Shown piece after piece: positions 1 through 8,019 of a stretch of DNA of 64,000 nucleotides. Positions within the stretch are counted from its first letter, which is position 1. Each line of letters opens with the position of its first letter. This stretch comes from CAJOOD01 sp964433025 (GTDB lineage Bacteria; Bacillota_I; Bacilli_A; RFN20; CAG-826): assembly GCA_964433025.1 (NCBI GenBank), contig CAYSPV010000003.1:3314-67313 (forward strand), in the 5' to 3' direction. A program made the translations under genes and the position numbers. The notes beneath the pieces were generated by a model that did not search any database, was not told where the DNA came from, and was given only the letters and a program-made list of their open reading frames with translations.

Positions 1-200
1 ATAAATATAATTTTAATGATGAACCTTGGTTATTTGCTCTTCTTGGTGGTGGACTTTTATTTACCACTTTAGCGTTTATCTACTTCGTATTTAGAACAAA
101 AACAATTAAAAGACTATATATTCAAGGTGAAGAAAAAAGAAATCAAATAAGAGAAAAGGTGAAAAGTTTAAAAGATGTTAAAAAAGAGTCTAACAGTTAA
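1..200 (+). CDS. C-terminal end of a membrane protein (5' truncated by window)
   Basis: An open frame enters from the window edge (codons in phase with base 3) and stops at TAA 198-200, giving about 66 residues. The piece holds one hydrophobic segment (LFALLGGGLLFTTLAFIYFV) followed by a strongly basic and charged tail (KRLYIQGEEKRNQIREKVKS), the pattern of a last transmembrane helix with a cytoplasmic coiled tail. Its stop lies 26 nt inside the next gene, so the two are probably co-transcribed and translationally coupled. Family and function cannot be told from this fragment. Confidence 0.6.
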   Translation, partial: KYNFNDEPWLFALLGGGLLFTTLAFIYFVFRTKTIKRLYIQGEEKRNQIREKVKSLKDVKKESNS

Positions 201-636
201 ATTAAAAGATGCTGAAGAAATAAAAAATGTTTATTATCATTTTGGCTATGAACTAGTAAATGAACTTCCTATAGGAAGTCATGTTAAGCTTTCCTTTAGC
301 AAGATGATTAATAATTCCAAATTAAATAAATTAGAAAAACAATACATTAAATTAAATAAGAAATTTCCTATCGCAGGAACAATATTTTTAATACTTGGAA
401 TTATATTTTTAATTTTAGGATTAACTTTAAATATTGAAGGATTTTTATTTATTAATATTTCATTTTATAGTTTGTGTGGTTTTATGTTTGCTTTTGCTAT
501 ATATCTATACATTGGATTTTTAATTATCATGTTAAGGAAAAAGAAATTATTAACTAAATTATTTTTAAAGGCTAATAAGATTAATCCAATAACAGTAGCC
601 CAAGTTCCTATTAACACAAACACAGTGGACAATTAA
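175..636 (+). CDS. small membrane protein, function unknown
   Basis: 153 residues that I do not recognise. The N-terminal ~60 residues are hydrophilic and Lys-rich. Two hydrophobic segments follow (about 65-86, rich in I/L/F/G, and about 91-118). A short basic stretch (RKKKLLTKLFLK) and a Thr/Asn-rich tail come last. Positive charges on both flanks suggest both termini are cytoplasmic. It overlaps the preceding truncated membrane gene by 26 nt and is followed by a 70-nt gap containing the malQ promoter, so it closes the upstream operon. No clear hairpin terminator follows, only T-rich sequence at 650-675. Confidence 0.6.
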   Translation: MLKKSLTVKLKDAEEIKNVYYHFGYELVNELPIGSHVKLSFSKMINNSKLNKLEKQYIKLNKKFPIAGTIFLILGIIFLILGLTLNIEGFLFINISFYSLCGFMFAFAIYLYIGFLIIMLRKKKLLTKLFLKANKINPITVAQVPINTNTVDN

Positions 637-664
637 TTAAAAAAAGAGACATTTTTAGATATTT

Positions 665-698
665 TTGTGTTTTTATTTATAATAAATTATTATAAAAT
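665..698 (+). promoter_or_regulatory. malQ promoter, near-leaderless
   Basis: A TTGTGT (665-670) lies 17 nt upstream of TATTAT (688-693), and TATAAA (691-696) and TAAAAT (693-698) overlap it. The last two boxes would start transcription at about 703-706, within a few bases of the ATG at 707. No Shine-Dalgarno sequence lies before the ATG, so the mRNA may be leaderless. Confidence 0.45.
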
Positions 699-706
699 CT
701 TTTCAT

Positions 707-2110
707 ATGAGCAATAAAGGTATCTTGCTTCCTATATCTTCTTTAGCAGGCCATCATGGTATTGGTGATATGGGAGTAGAAGCATTTAAATTTATTAGAT
801 GGCTAAATACTAGAGGATTTAACTATTGGCAAATTTTACCTATTAATCCTTTAGGACCAGGATGGTCTCCTTATATGACAACTTGTAGTGAGGCTATTGA
901 TTTTCGTTATATTGATTTAGATGATTTATATAAGAAAGGTTTATTAGATAAACCTGTAAGAAAATATCATCCAAACAGCAAAAAAGCTTTATATGTTGAA
1001 AGTGGTATTTATAAACAAAAAATCTTAAAAAAAGCTTTTAAAAACTTTAAAAAAGATAATTTAGACAAATTAGAAAAATTTAAAAAGAAAAATAAATGGG
1101 TTATTAAATACGCTTTATTTAATATTTTTTATGAAAAAAATAATAAACTTCCTTGGAATAAATGGCCAAAAGAAGAAATGTTTTATTTAGAAAATCATAA
1201 AGCTTTAGAATATCCCAAACAATATAAAAACCAAGTCTTATATTTAATATTTGAACAATATATTGCCTACTCACAATGGAATAAGTTATTGAGGTACGCT
1301 CATAGATATAATATTAAAATCATTGGTGATTTACCTTTTTATGTTGGTTATTCTTCTAGTGATTGTTGGGCTAATAAAGATGTCTTTAATTTAGATTTTG
1401 ATACTTATGAACCTAACACTGTCGCAGGTTGTCCACCTGATGGTTTTAGTGAAGATGGACAATTATGGGGTAATCCTACCTTTAATTTTGAAAAGATGAA
1501 AAAAAATAATTATAAGTTCTATGTTAATAGATTAGGGGCAGTAGCAAAGCTATGTGACATAGTAAGATTAGATCATTTTAGAGCTTTTGATGCTTATTAT
1601 GCGATACCTAATGGGGCGCCAAATGCAAAGATTGGAGAATGGGTTGAAGGTCCATCTTATGGCTTTTTTGATGCTTATTATAAAAAATATCCTAATGCAG
1701 ATATAATTGCCGAAGATCTAGGCTTTATGACTGATAGTGTCTACGCCTTAAGAGATCATTATAACCTACCTGGAATGATAATCTTACAACATGCTTTATT
1801 TGATCCTAACACGAAAGATAATGGTCATATGATAGTGTATACTGGCACTCATGATAATTATACGATTAAGTATTGGTATGATAATTTAGATGATAACGCA
1901 AGAGCTTATATATCTAATATCATAGGAGCAGATCCTAACAAAGATCTATTAAAACAATTTATGGAATATGTATTTAGACGACCATCAAAAATAACCATTA
2001 TTCCTATGCAAGATTATCTATTATTAGGTAATGAAGCTAGGCTGAACGCTCCAGGAACATTTGGAAGTCCTAACTGGGAATGGAAATTAAATAAATTACC
2101 AAAAAAATAA
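707..2110 (+). CDS. malQ: 4-alpha-glucanotransferase (GH77, amylomaltase)
   Basis: Transfers alpha-1,4-glucan segments between maltodextrins in the cytoplasm, releasing glucose. It would act with the pullulanase encoded at 40935 in glycogen or starch use. The protein is 467 residues, normal for bacterial GH77. Family signatures are visible: GILLPISSLAGHHGIGDMG at the N-terminus, RLDHFRAF carrying the nucleophile Asp, AEDLG carrying the acid/base Glu, and THDN carrying the third catalytic Asp. The C-terminus ends with the usual LNAPGTFGSPNWEW. The start at 707 fits the N-terminal motif, lacks a Shine-Dalgarno sequence and sits just after a -10 box. An ABC exporter follows 18 nt downstream with its own strong ribosome binding site. 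Confidence 0.95.
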   Translation: MSNKGILLPISSLAGHHGIGDMGVEAFKFIRWLNTRGFNYWQILPINPLGPGWSPYMTTCSEAIDFRYIDLDDLYKKGLLDKPVRKYHPNSKKALYVESGIYKQKILKKAFKNFKKDNLDKLEKFKKKNKWVIKYALFNIFYEKNNKLPWNKWPKEEMFYLENHKALEYPKQYKNQVLYLIFEQYIAYSQWNKLLRYAHRYNIKIIGDLPFYVGYSSSDCWANKDVFNLDFDTYEPNTVAGCPPDGFSEDGQLWGNPTFNFEKMKKNNYKFYVNRLGAVAKLCDIVRLDHFRAFDAYYAIPNGAPNAKIGEWVEGPSYGFFDAYYKKYPNADIIAEDLGFMTDSVYALRDHYNLPGMIILQHALFDPNTKDNGHMIVYTGTHDNYTIKYWYDNLDDNARAYISNIIGADPNKDLLKQFMEYVFRRPSKITIIPMQDYLLLGNEARLNAPGTFGSPNWEWKLNKLPKK

Positions 2111-2128
2111 TAAGGAGGTAAATATATT

Positions 2129-4774
2129 ATGCTAAGTTTAGTTAATATTAAAAAAGACTACATCATGAGCGATGATACAGTTCATGCTTTAAAAGGAATA
2201 AATATTAATTTTAGACGATCTGAATTTGTCGCTATTTTGGGTCATTCTGGGTGTGGTAAAACTACTCTTTTAAATATTATCGGTGGCTTAGATAAATATA
2301 GTGATGGTGAACTTATTATTGAAGGAAGATCTACAAAATCATATAAAGCTACAGATTGGGATACATATAGAAACCATTCTATTGGTTTTGTATTTCAATC
2401 TTATAACCTCATAGGTCATATATCTATTTTAGCTAATGTAGAATTAGCTCTTACCATAAGTGGTGTTTCTAAATCAGAAAGAAAGAAAAGAGCTTTAAAA
2501 GTTTTAGAAGAAGTAGGTTTAAAAGGACAAGAAAAGAAAAAACCTAATCAATTAAGTGGTGGTCAATGTCAAAGAGTGGCCATAGCCCGTGCTTTAATTA
2601 ATGATCCTGAAATATTACTCGCAGATGAACCAACAGGGGCACTAGATAGCAATACCTCTGTCCAAATCATGGAATTATTAAAAGAAATCGCTAAAGATAG
2701 ATTAGTTATTATGGTTACCCATAATCCTGATTTAGCTAAGAGCTATGCGACAAGAATTGTAAAGATGTCTGATGGTTTAATTACTAGTGATTCTAAACCA
2801 TTTGATGGAAAAGAAGAACAAACTCATGTAAAACAAGAAGAAGCTAAAACTAAATATAGAAAAAATAAATCTGCGATGTCATTTAAAACCGCATTAGGAT
2901 TATCATTTACTAATTTATTATCTAAAAAAGGTAGAACAATATTAATCTCTTTTGCAGGCTCTATAGGCATTATCGGAATAGCGTTAATATTAAGTCTATC
3001 TTATGGATTTAATAATTATATTACTTCTGTCCAAACTAACGCTATGTCAACATATCCTTTAACTATATCAAAAACATCATCTCCTAATTTAACTACTTTA
3101 TTAAGTAGTATGTCATCTTCAAGTGGTGAACAATATCCTGATAGTGATGAAGTAGGAGAATCATCTACGATTACTGATTTAGTTACAGGATTAGGTAATA
3201 GTATCACTACAAGTGATACTCAATCTTTTAAAGCATTTTTAGAGCTTGAAGAAACACAAGAAAAATTAGAACCTTATATAAGTGGTATTCAATATGTTTA
3301 TAGCCAATCATTAAACATATATGCTTTAAATGATTATGATGGTACTGAATTAGATACTTTAAGAAGATTATATCCTATTGATGAAGATGATTCTTTCTTA
3401 TATAGTGCGAACACCTACCATGGAGTGGATGGCTATACAATTACTGATCCGACAATGCAAGCAGCCTATAATTATGTCTATGATGCAGTGTTAGAAGAAA
3501 TAATGCCTTTACTTAATTTATATAATGGCTCTGCTTTTGGAGAATTATTAGATAATCAACCATTATTAGAAGAACAATTTGATGTATTAGAGGGAAGATT
3601 TCCAGAAGCGGTTAATGAAGTAGTTATTAAAGTAGATACTTATAATAATATAAGTGATTTATATTTATACTCTATGGGTTTAAAAGATATGTCCTATATT
3701 ATGTCTGAATTTGTTTATACCTATGGTAGTTCTACTTTAGAGTCTTGGGGTTTTAGTTTACATGAGCCTGAAAGTGCACCTGCTTTTGAAGCGACATTTG
3801 ATGATTTAATGAATCTAGAATTTGCTTTAACTATTAATAGTCAATATTATGAAAAGGTGGAAAATCCTAACTATAATGGCTCAAATTTAGAATATATTTA
3901 TCAAGAAGTAGATGATGATACATTAATTGAAACAGTTAAAAATACTTTAAATTTAGAAGTAGTAGGTATTGTAAGACAAAAAGAAAGTGTAACCACGACA
4001 TCTTTTAGTGGTGCGATTGGCTATAGTGCTGAATTATATGAATATTTAGTTGAACAAGGTGTTAATCCTAGCGATGAACCTTTCACTGAAAGTGAAGCTT
4101 TAAAATATCAAATGGAAAATCCTGATTATGATATTTTTACAGGCGAATTATTTGCAACAGATAATACCTATTCACAAAACCTAACAACGTTAGGTTATGT
4201 AGATTTATCATCTCCTGACACTATTTATATTTATCCTGTTAGTTTTGAAGCTAAAGATGAAATATTAGCGATCGTAGAAGAATATAATAACAACAGTTTA
4301 TATGATCATAAAGTCTATGTAGAAGATAGTGTAGGTACGATGCTTGATGCCGTACAGACTATTGTAGATGGGGTATCGTATGTCTTAATTGCCTTTGTTT
4401 CTATATCACTAGTAGTGTCTTCTATTATGATAGGCATTATAACGTATGTATCAGTACTTGAAAGAACGAAAGAAATTGGTATATTAAGAGCTATAGGAGC
4501 GCGTAAAAAAGACATATCTAGGGTGTTTAATGCTGAAACACTGATAATTGGTTTAACAGCAGGCTTACTTGGTATTGCTGTAGCAGCCTTACTAGACATT
4601 CCAATCATGTTAATTATTAACTCATTAGTTAATATTGGTCTAACAGTTATTATTCCTTGGTATGGAGCAGTTATACTTCCAATTATATCTATATGTCTAA
4701 CTATGATTGCAGGGTTGATTCCCGCAAGACTTGCCGCTAAAAAGGACCCAGTAATTGCTTTAAGGAGTGAGTAG
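2129..4774 (+). CDS. MacB-like ABC transporter, ATPase fused to FtsX-type permease
   Basis: An 881-residue single-chain half-transporter of the lipoprotein-release/MacB/FtsX superfamily. Residues 1-225 are the ATPase: Walker A GHSGCGKTTLL (about 38), signature LSGGQCQRVAIARAL (about 141), Walker B ILLADEPTGALD and H-loop VTHN. One transmembrane segment follows (about 265-290). A large extracytoplasmic region (about 290-745) is rich in Ser/Thr/Tyr/Asp/Glu. Three C-terminal helices form the FtsX permease core, including the GILRAIGA motif. Such proteins dimerise and use mechanotransmission to export peptides, lipoproteins or antimicrobials or to drive envelope enzymes; the substrate here is unknown. 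AAGGAGGT (2112-2119) precedes ATG 2129. The following small membrane protein overlaps by one base and may be a partner. Confidence 0.9.
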   Translation: MLSLVNIKKDYIMSDDTVHALKGININFRRSEFVAILGHSGCGKTTLLNIIGGLDKYSDGELIIEGRSTKSYKATDWDTYRNHSIGFVFQSYNLIGHISILANVELALTISGVSKSERKKRALKVLEEVGLKGQEKKKPNQLSGGQCQRVAIARALINDPEILLADEPTGALDSNTSVQIMELLKEIAKDRLVIMVTHNPDLAKSYATRIVKMSDGLITSDSKPFDGKEEQTHVKQEEAKTKYRKNKSAMSFKTALGLSFTNLLSKKGRTILISFAGSIGIIGIALILSLSYGFNNYITSVQTNAMSTYPLTISKTSSPNLTTLLSSMSSSSGEQYPDSDEVGESSTITDLVTGLGNSITTSDTQSFKAFLELEETQEKLEPYISGIQYVYSQSLNIYALNDYDGTELDTLRRLYPIDEDDSFLYSANTYHGVDGYTITDPTMQAAYNYVYDAVLEEIMPLLNLYNGSAFGELLDNQPLLEEQFDVLEGRFPEAVNEVVIKVDTYNNISDLYLYSMGLKDMSYIMSEFVYTYGSSTLESWGFSLHEPESAPAFEATFDDLMNLEFALTINSQYYEKVENPNYNGSNLEYIYQEVDDDTLIETVKNTLNLEVVGIVRQKESVTTTSFSGAIGYSAELYEYLVEQGVNPSDEPFTESEALKYQMENPDYDIFTGELFATDNTYSQNLTTLGYVDLSSPDTIYIYPVSFEAKDEILAIVEEYNNNSLYDHKVYVEDSVGTMLDAVQTIVDGVSYVLIAFVSISLVVSSIMIGIITYVSVLERTKEIGILRAIGARKKDISRVFNAETLIIGLTAGLLGIAVAALLDIPIMLIINSLVNIGLTVIIPWYGAVILPIISICLTMIAGLIPARLAAKKDPVIALRSE

Positions 4775-5058
4775 TGGACACTAGTAGTTTTGATTATCAT
4801 TTATTATCTTTAATCTTCATAATCTTAGCGGTTATATGTTTTATAATTGCCTTGTTTTTAAGAATGTTTAGACTTAGATCTTTATCAAGATTATTTATTT
4901 TATTTGCTTCTGTTGGGTTACTAGTTTATTCTTGTTTATTTTTTATAAGTTTACCTGGAAGTGATTTAGCCTATGCTGATGTTGCCCAGATATTTATATT
5001 TATATTTGCTTTACTTCTTACTTTATACAATTTCATTGTATTTATTAAAAAAAGATGA
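4774..5058 (+). CDS. small three-helix membrane protein
   Basis: 94 residues starting at GTG 4774, whose first base is the last base of the preceding TAG stop. AAGGAG (4762-4767) is correctly spaced, so this start is good. Three hydrophobic segments are visible, separated by a basic cytoplasmic-type loop (RMFRLRSLSR) and a short acidic loop. The protein ends FIVFIKKR. It overlaps the exporter gene by 1 nt and rimO by 4 nt (ATGA), so it is translated with both. I do not recognise a family. An accessory role for the exporter is only suggested by position. Confidence 0.7.
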   Translation: MDTSSFDYHLLSLIFIILAVICFIIALFLRMFRLRSLSRLFILFASVGLLVYSCLFFISLPGSDLAYADVAQIFIFIFALLLTLYNFIVFIKKR

Positions 5059-6350
5059 ATACAGTGGGTTTAATATCTTTAGGTTGTTGTAAAAATTTAG
5101 TGGACTCTGAAATGCTTTTAGGCTACTTTTATGATGCTGGATATAAGATAGTTAATAAACCTGAAGAAGCAGATATTATAATTATTAATACTTGTGGATT
5201 TATTTTAGATAGTAAAAAAGAATCATTAGCGGCAATCTTTGAAATGGCTAATTACCATAAAAAGATCATCGTAAGTGGATGTTTAAGCCAAAGATATTAT
5301 GATGAATTAAAATCATCTTTAAAAGAAGCTGATTTATTAATTAAAATAGATGATTATGATAATTTAAAAGATATCATAAAAGAAGTGGACGCTTCTTTTA
5401 AAAATGATAAAAACAATGGTTTATCATATTATAGTCGTATATTTGATGATAAAGCTTTTTCAGCTTATTTAAAAATTGGTGAAGGTTGTTCTAATCATTG
5501 TAGTTATTGTGCGATTCCTTTAATAAGAGGAGATTTAAAATCTAGATATAAGCAAGATATTATAAAAGAAGCAAAAATACTTGCTAATAAGGGTATAAAA
5601 GAACTCGTGGTTATCGCACAAGACACTACTAAATATGGTTTAGATATATATGGAAAAGTAGAAATAGAAAATCTATTAAAAGAATTATTAAAAATAAAAG
5701 AATTTTCTTATATTAGATTATTATATTTATATCCTGATGAGATTAGTGATGAATTAATATCTTTATTTAAAAATGAAGAAAGATTAACTCCTTATTTTGA
5801 TATACCTATTCAACATAGTGAAGATAAGATATTAAAGTCTATGAATAGAAGAGGCAATAAGAAGTTTTTATATAATCTTTTTAATAAAATTAAAAAGGAA
5901 GTACCTAACGCTATTCTTAGGACCACCCTTATGGTGGGCTTTCCAGGAGAAACAGAAGAAGATTTTAATAATCTATGTCAGTTTATTAAAGACATAGAGT
6001 TTGATCATTTAGGTGTTTTTACTTTTTCAAAAGAAGAAGATACGAAAGCTTATAATATGAAAAATCAAATAAGAAAAGATATTAAATTAAAAAGAAAAGA
6101 TGAAATATTAAAAATACAAAGACATATTTCCTATTCAAAAAATAAAAAACATATTAATGAAATAATGAAAGGATTAGTAATAGGTAAATCTAAGAATTAT
6201 TATTTATTAAGAAGCTATTATAACGCTCCTGATGATATAGATGGAAATATATACTTTACAAGTGATGAAATATTAAATAATGGTGATATAGTAAATGTTA
6301 AAATATCATCTGTATCTGTATATGATCTATATGGTATACACATCAAATAA
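5055..6350 (+). CDS. rimO: ribosomal protein S12 methylthiotransferase
   Basis: A radical-SAM enzyme that adds a methylthio group to the conserved Asp of ribosomal protein S12. The N-terminal UPF0004 domain carries the cluster cysteines (SLGCCKNLVDSE, INTCGF, VSGCLSQ). The radical-SAM motif CSNHCSYC is in EGCSNHCSYCAIPLIRG. The C-terminal ~65 residues form the TRAM-type RNA or protein binding domain. The length of 431 is typical. YLKIGEGCSNHCSYCAIP and the S12-type order favour RimO over MiaB, although only a tree would separate the two firmly. ATG 5055 overlaps the upstream stop (ATGA). A tRNA-Thr with its own promoter follows after 46 nt. Confidence 0.93.
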   Translation: MNTVGLISLGCCKNLVDSEMLLGYFYDAGYKIVNKPEEADIIIINTCGFILDSKKESLAAIFEMANYHKKIIVSGCLSQRYYDELKSSLKEADLLIKIDDYDNLKDIIKEVDASFKNDKNNGLSYYSRIFDDKAFSAYLKIGEGCSNHCSYCAIPLIRGDLKSRYKQDIIKEAKILANKGIKELVVIAQDTTKYGLDIYGKVEIENLLKELLKIKEFSYIRLLYLYPDEISDELISLFKNEERLTPYFDIPIQHSEDKILKSMNRRGNKKFLYNLFNKIKKEVPNAILRTTLMVGFPGETEEDFNNLCQFIKDIEFDHLGVFTFSKEEDTKAYNMKNQIRKDIKLKRKDEILKIQRHISYSKNKKHINEIMKGLVIGKSKNYYLLRSYYNAPDDIDGNIYFTSDEILNNGDIVNVKISSVSVYDLYGIHIK

Positions 6351-6357
6351 AATCTTG

Positions 6358-6386
6358 TTGCATTAAGTTCTCAATTATACTATATT
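6358..6386 (+). promoter_or_regulatory. promoter of tRNA-Thr
   Basis: TTGCAT (6358-6363) and TATATT (6381-6386) are separated by 17 nt. The predicted start near 6393 is a few bases before the mature tRNA 5' end at 6397. A TATACT at 6376-6381 is an alternative -10 box. Confidence 0.55.
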
Positions 6387-6396
6387 TATACGAGAT

Positions 6397-6470
6397 GCCC
6401 CATTAGTTAAATGGCATAACGGATCCATGGTAAGGATCTATTCGTAGTTCGATTCTGCGATGGGGCACCA
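6397..6470 (+). tRNA. tRNA-Thr (anticodon GGT)
   Basis: A full cloverleaf can be folded by hand. The acceptor is GCCCCAT/ATGGGGC (7 bp) with discriminator A and an encoded CCA (6468-6470). The D-stem is GTTA/TAAC, the anticodon stem GATCC/GGATC with loop ATGGTAA (U33 kept, anticodon GGT), and the T-stem CGTAG/CTGCG with loop TTCGATT. G1-C72 and C2-G71 agree with threonine identity elements known in E. coli. It decodes ACC/ACT. The gene sits between rimO and an accessory island. Confidence 0.93.
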
Positions 6471-6471
6471 T

Positions 6472-6560
6472 AAATAAGGTCTTGTAAAAGACTTTTTTTG
6501 TTGTGTTATGAAGTTCGTTATGTTTCAAAAATAGTGCACCCACATAATAAGACCTTATTT
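6472..6560. repeat. 12-bp perfect inverted repeat at the island edge
   Basis: AAATAAGGTCTT (6472-6483) recurs as its reverse complement AAGACCTTATTT at 6549-6560, with 65 nt between. The left arm overlaps the tRNA terminator; the right arm lies just upstream of the promoter of the first island gene. It may be a leftover of insertion or a second terminator-like element facing the other way. Function unknown. Confidence 0.5.
6478..6499 (+). terminator. intrinsic terminator after tRNA-Thr
   Basis: A short stem GTCTT/AAGAC (6479-6483, 6488-6492) with loop GTAA is followed by seven T residues (6493-6499). The stem is weak but well placed, 8 nt after the tRNA CCA. Confidence 0.6.
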
Positions 6561-6576
6561 GTTTATAACTTCATGT

Positions 6577-6582
6577 TATAAT
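6577..6582 (+). promoter_or_regulatory. extended -10 box of leaderless gene at 6589
   Basis: TGTTATAAT (6574-6582 with TATAAT at 6577-6582) is an extended -10 element. Six bases separate it from ATG 6589, which places the transcription start on the start codon itself. Confidence 0.55.
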
Positions 6583-6588
6583 CAAAAC

Positions 6589-7533
6589 ATGAAAAGTAGT
6601 GCCACTAAAAGATTTAAAAGTAATCCGTATATTCCTAAATTCATCCTTAAAAATTTTTGTTTTGAAGGTAATAAGATTAATTGTTATTCAAAAAAAGAAA
6701 ATAAAGTCACTATTAAAGATATTGATGAAGCATTTAAAGATTATTTTTTAGAGGCGTTTGATGGATATGATTGGCCTTTGCTACTTAGTTTAGGGGACGG
6801 TATAAAAAAGTATGAAAAAGAGATGTATTCTTTATTTAAAAATAAAATATTAAATAAAAAGAAAAGAATAGTTTTAACAAAAGCAGAAATTGATAGTATA
6901 AAATATTTTTTCGCTTTAATATCGTTTAGAACAAAACTTAATGTAGGTGATTTTTTAGCTTTTTCTAAAGAATCAAAGTCATGGTTTACGTGGTGGAGAG
7001 ATAATGATTACGATGACTATACAGGAGGTTTTTGGCTAAGACATTTAAGTCGAATTTATCAGTGTAGATCGTTAAAAGAAATGCTTAATAACGATAAAAT
7101 TGCTGAACCTTTTAAAGTATATTTCAAATTAAAAACAGAAGGTTTGTTTGGAACTTATCTTTCTTTTATGACGAAATCTTTTCCAGAAAGTTGTTTTGAA
7201 TTTTATATAGGTGAAAATTATCCAACTTTTATACCAAGTAAACTAAACCCAGATTTTGTAATATTGGGTATTATTCCTATAAGTCCAGAACTTCTTATAC
7301 TTTTAATTTCAAAAGGCGATGAAAAGAGTCGTGTTTTTGAAGAAGACATTATAAAAGATGCAAAAGATCTATTTATGGAACCTACTTATGATGATGACAA
7401 TGACACTTATATTCACATAATTAAAAATATAAAACATGCATATAATGATTTAATGGCTGAGATTGATATACGCAACGATTTTAATTATTTTAAAAATCGA
7501 TATGAGCACATACTTTGGACAGTAAATGAATAA
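6589..7533 (+). CDS. DUF4238-like protein
   Basis: 314 residues, cytoplasmic, no signal or membrane segment. The N-terminus SNPYIPKFILKNFCFEGNK resembles the DUF4238 signature (xxVPQFYLRNFS plus a short basic strand). That family is often found near defence genes, and its biochemical role is unsettled. The C-terminal part is mostly helical and charged. I chose ATG 6589 rather than an in-frame ATG 30 nt upstream because the upstream codons lie in the promoter and the family motif starts right after this Met. It is the first gene of the island and converges on the antitoxin gene, with a palindrome between. The family call is from motif memory only. Confidence 0.5.
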   Translation: MKSSATKRFKSNPYIPKFILKNFCFEGNKINCYSKKENKVTIKDIDEAFKDYFLEAFDGYDWPLLLSLGDGIKKYEKEMYSLFKNKILNKKKRIVLTKAEIDSIKYFFALISFRTKLNVGDFLAFSKESKSWFTWWRDNDYDDYTGGFWLRHLSRIYQCRSLKEMLNNDKIAEPFKVYFKLKTEGLFGTYLSFMTKSFPESCFEFYIGENYPTFIPSKLNPDFVILGIIPISPELLILLISKGDEKSRVFEEDIIKDAKDLFMEPTYDDDNDTYIHIIKNIKHAYNDLMAEIDIRNDFNYFKNRYEHILWTVNE

Positions 7534-7559
7534 TTATTTCAAATTAATAAATGGTGTTT

Positions 7560-7577
7560 AAAGTCTTATAAGACTTT
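7560..7577. terminator. bidirectional hairpin between convergent genes
   Basis: AAAGTCTTATAAGACTTT is a perfect 18-nt palindrome between the stop of the DUF4238-like gene (7533) and the end of the minus-strand antitoxin (7579). On the plus strand it is followed by a T-rich stretch (CTTATTTCTTT). It may end transcription from both sides, though with only a weak U-tract. Confidence 0.4.
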
Positions 7578-7578
7578 C

Positions 7579-7839
7579 TTATTTCTTTGCTAATTCTTTA
7601 TATGCTTCTAGGTTTTCTTCAATTTTTTCTTTTGCAATCTTTTTAACAAGATTATCTGGAAGATATTCTACTGTAGACTTTTTACGTTTAATTTCAAATG
7701 GAACAGCTTGGTCTCTTATAGCTTGTCTAAAAAACATATTAACCGCAGCAGATAATGATAGTCCAAAATCTCCAAATAATTCTTCAACTTCATTTTTTAA
7801 ATCTTTATCTATACGTATTGTGATATTAACATTTCCCAT
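7579..7839 (-). CDS. RelB/DinJ-family antitoxin, no partner toxin beside it
   Basis: 86 residues from ATG at 7839, preceded on the minus strand by AAGGAGGG at proper distance. The frame is open 29 codons further upstream, but those codons run through the promoter region. The N-terminus NVNITIRIDKDLKNEVEELF and the segment GLSLSAAVNMFFRQA match the ribbon-helix-helix DNA-binding part of the RelB/DinJ family. The C-terminal half (about 50-86) is a charged helix that would normally wrap a RelE/YafQ toxin. Normally the toxin gene follows at once. Here the next gene downstream is on the other strand, so the antitoxin is solitary. It may protect against toxins elsewhere or act as a regulator. Confidence 0.8.
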   Translation of the reverse strand: MGNVNITIRIDKDLKNEVEELFGDFGLSLSAAVNMFFRQAIRDQAVPFEIKRKKSTVEYLPDNLVKKIAKEKIEENLEAYKELAKK

Positions 7840-7893
7840 AAATTGCCCTCCTTTATACATACAATGTAATACAAATAGTGGACAAAATAAATA

Positions 7894-7906
7894 TACATAA
7901 TGTGTA
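7894..7906. promoter_or_regulatory. possible operator of the antitoxin gene
   Basis: TACATAATGTGTA has symmetric TACA/TGTA arms about 55 nt upstream of the antitoxin start. A second, looser copy of the same bases (TACAATGTAATAC) lies at 7859-7871. Ribbon-helix-helix antitoxins commonly bind such paired sites to repress themselves. This is inference from symmetry. Confidence 0.3.
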
Positions 7907-7976
7907 TTGTACATATTTTGACACATGGTATTTAAGGAATACCGCTGTGATGAAATATATGCTAATATTTATATAG

Positions 7977-7995
7977 AGATTTATTCTATAAATCT
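7977..7995. promoter_or_regulatory. inverted repeat over the putative -10 box before 8020
   Basis: AGATTTA (7977-7983) and TAAATCT (7989-7995) are perfect inverted arms around TTCTA. A TATAAA (7987-7992) lies inside, about 28 nt upstream of ATG 8020, so the repeat could be an operator on that promoter. A further inverted repeat, GGTATT/GAATACC, lies at 7927-7943. Confidence 0.3.
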
Positions 7996-8019
7996 ATCTT
8001 AGAAAGAATATCATCTATC

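Noticed and set aside
4315..4800. 161-codon open frame on the minus strand inside the ABC transporter gene
   Set aside because: It is the antisense of the permease helices, has no ribosome binding site and no coding character.
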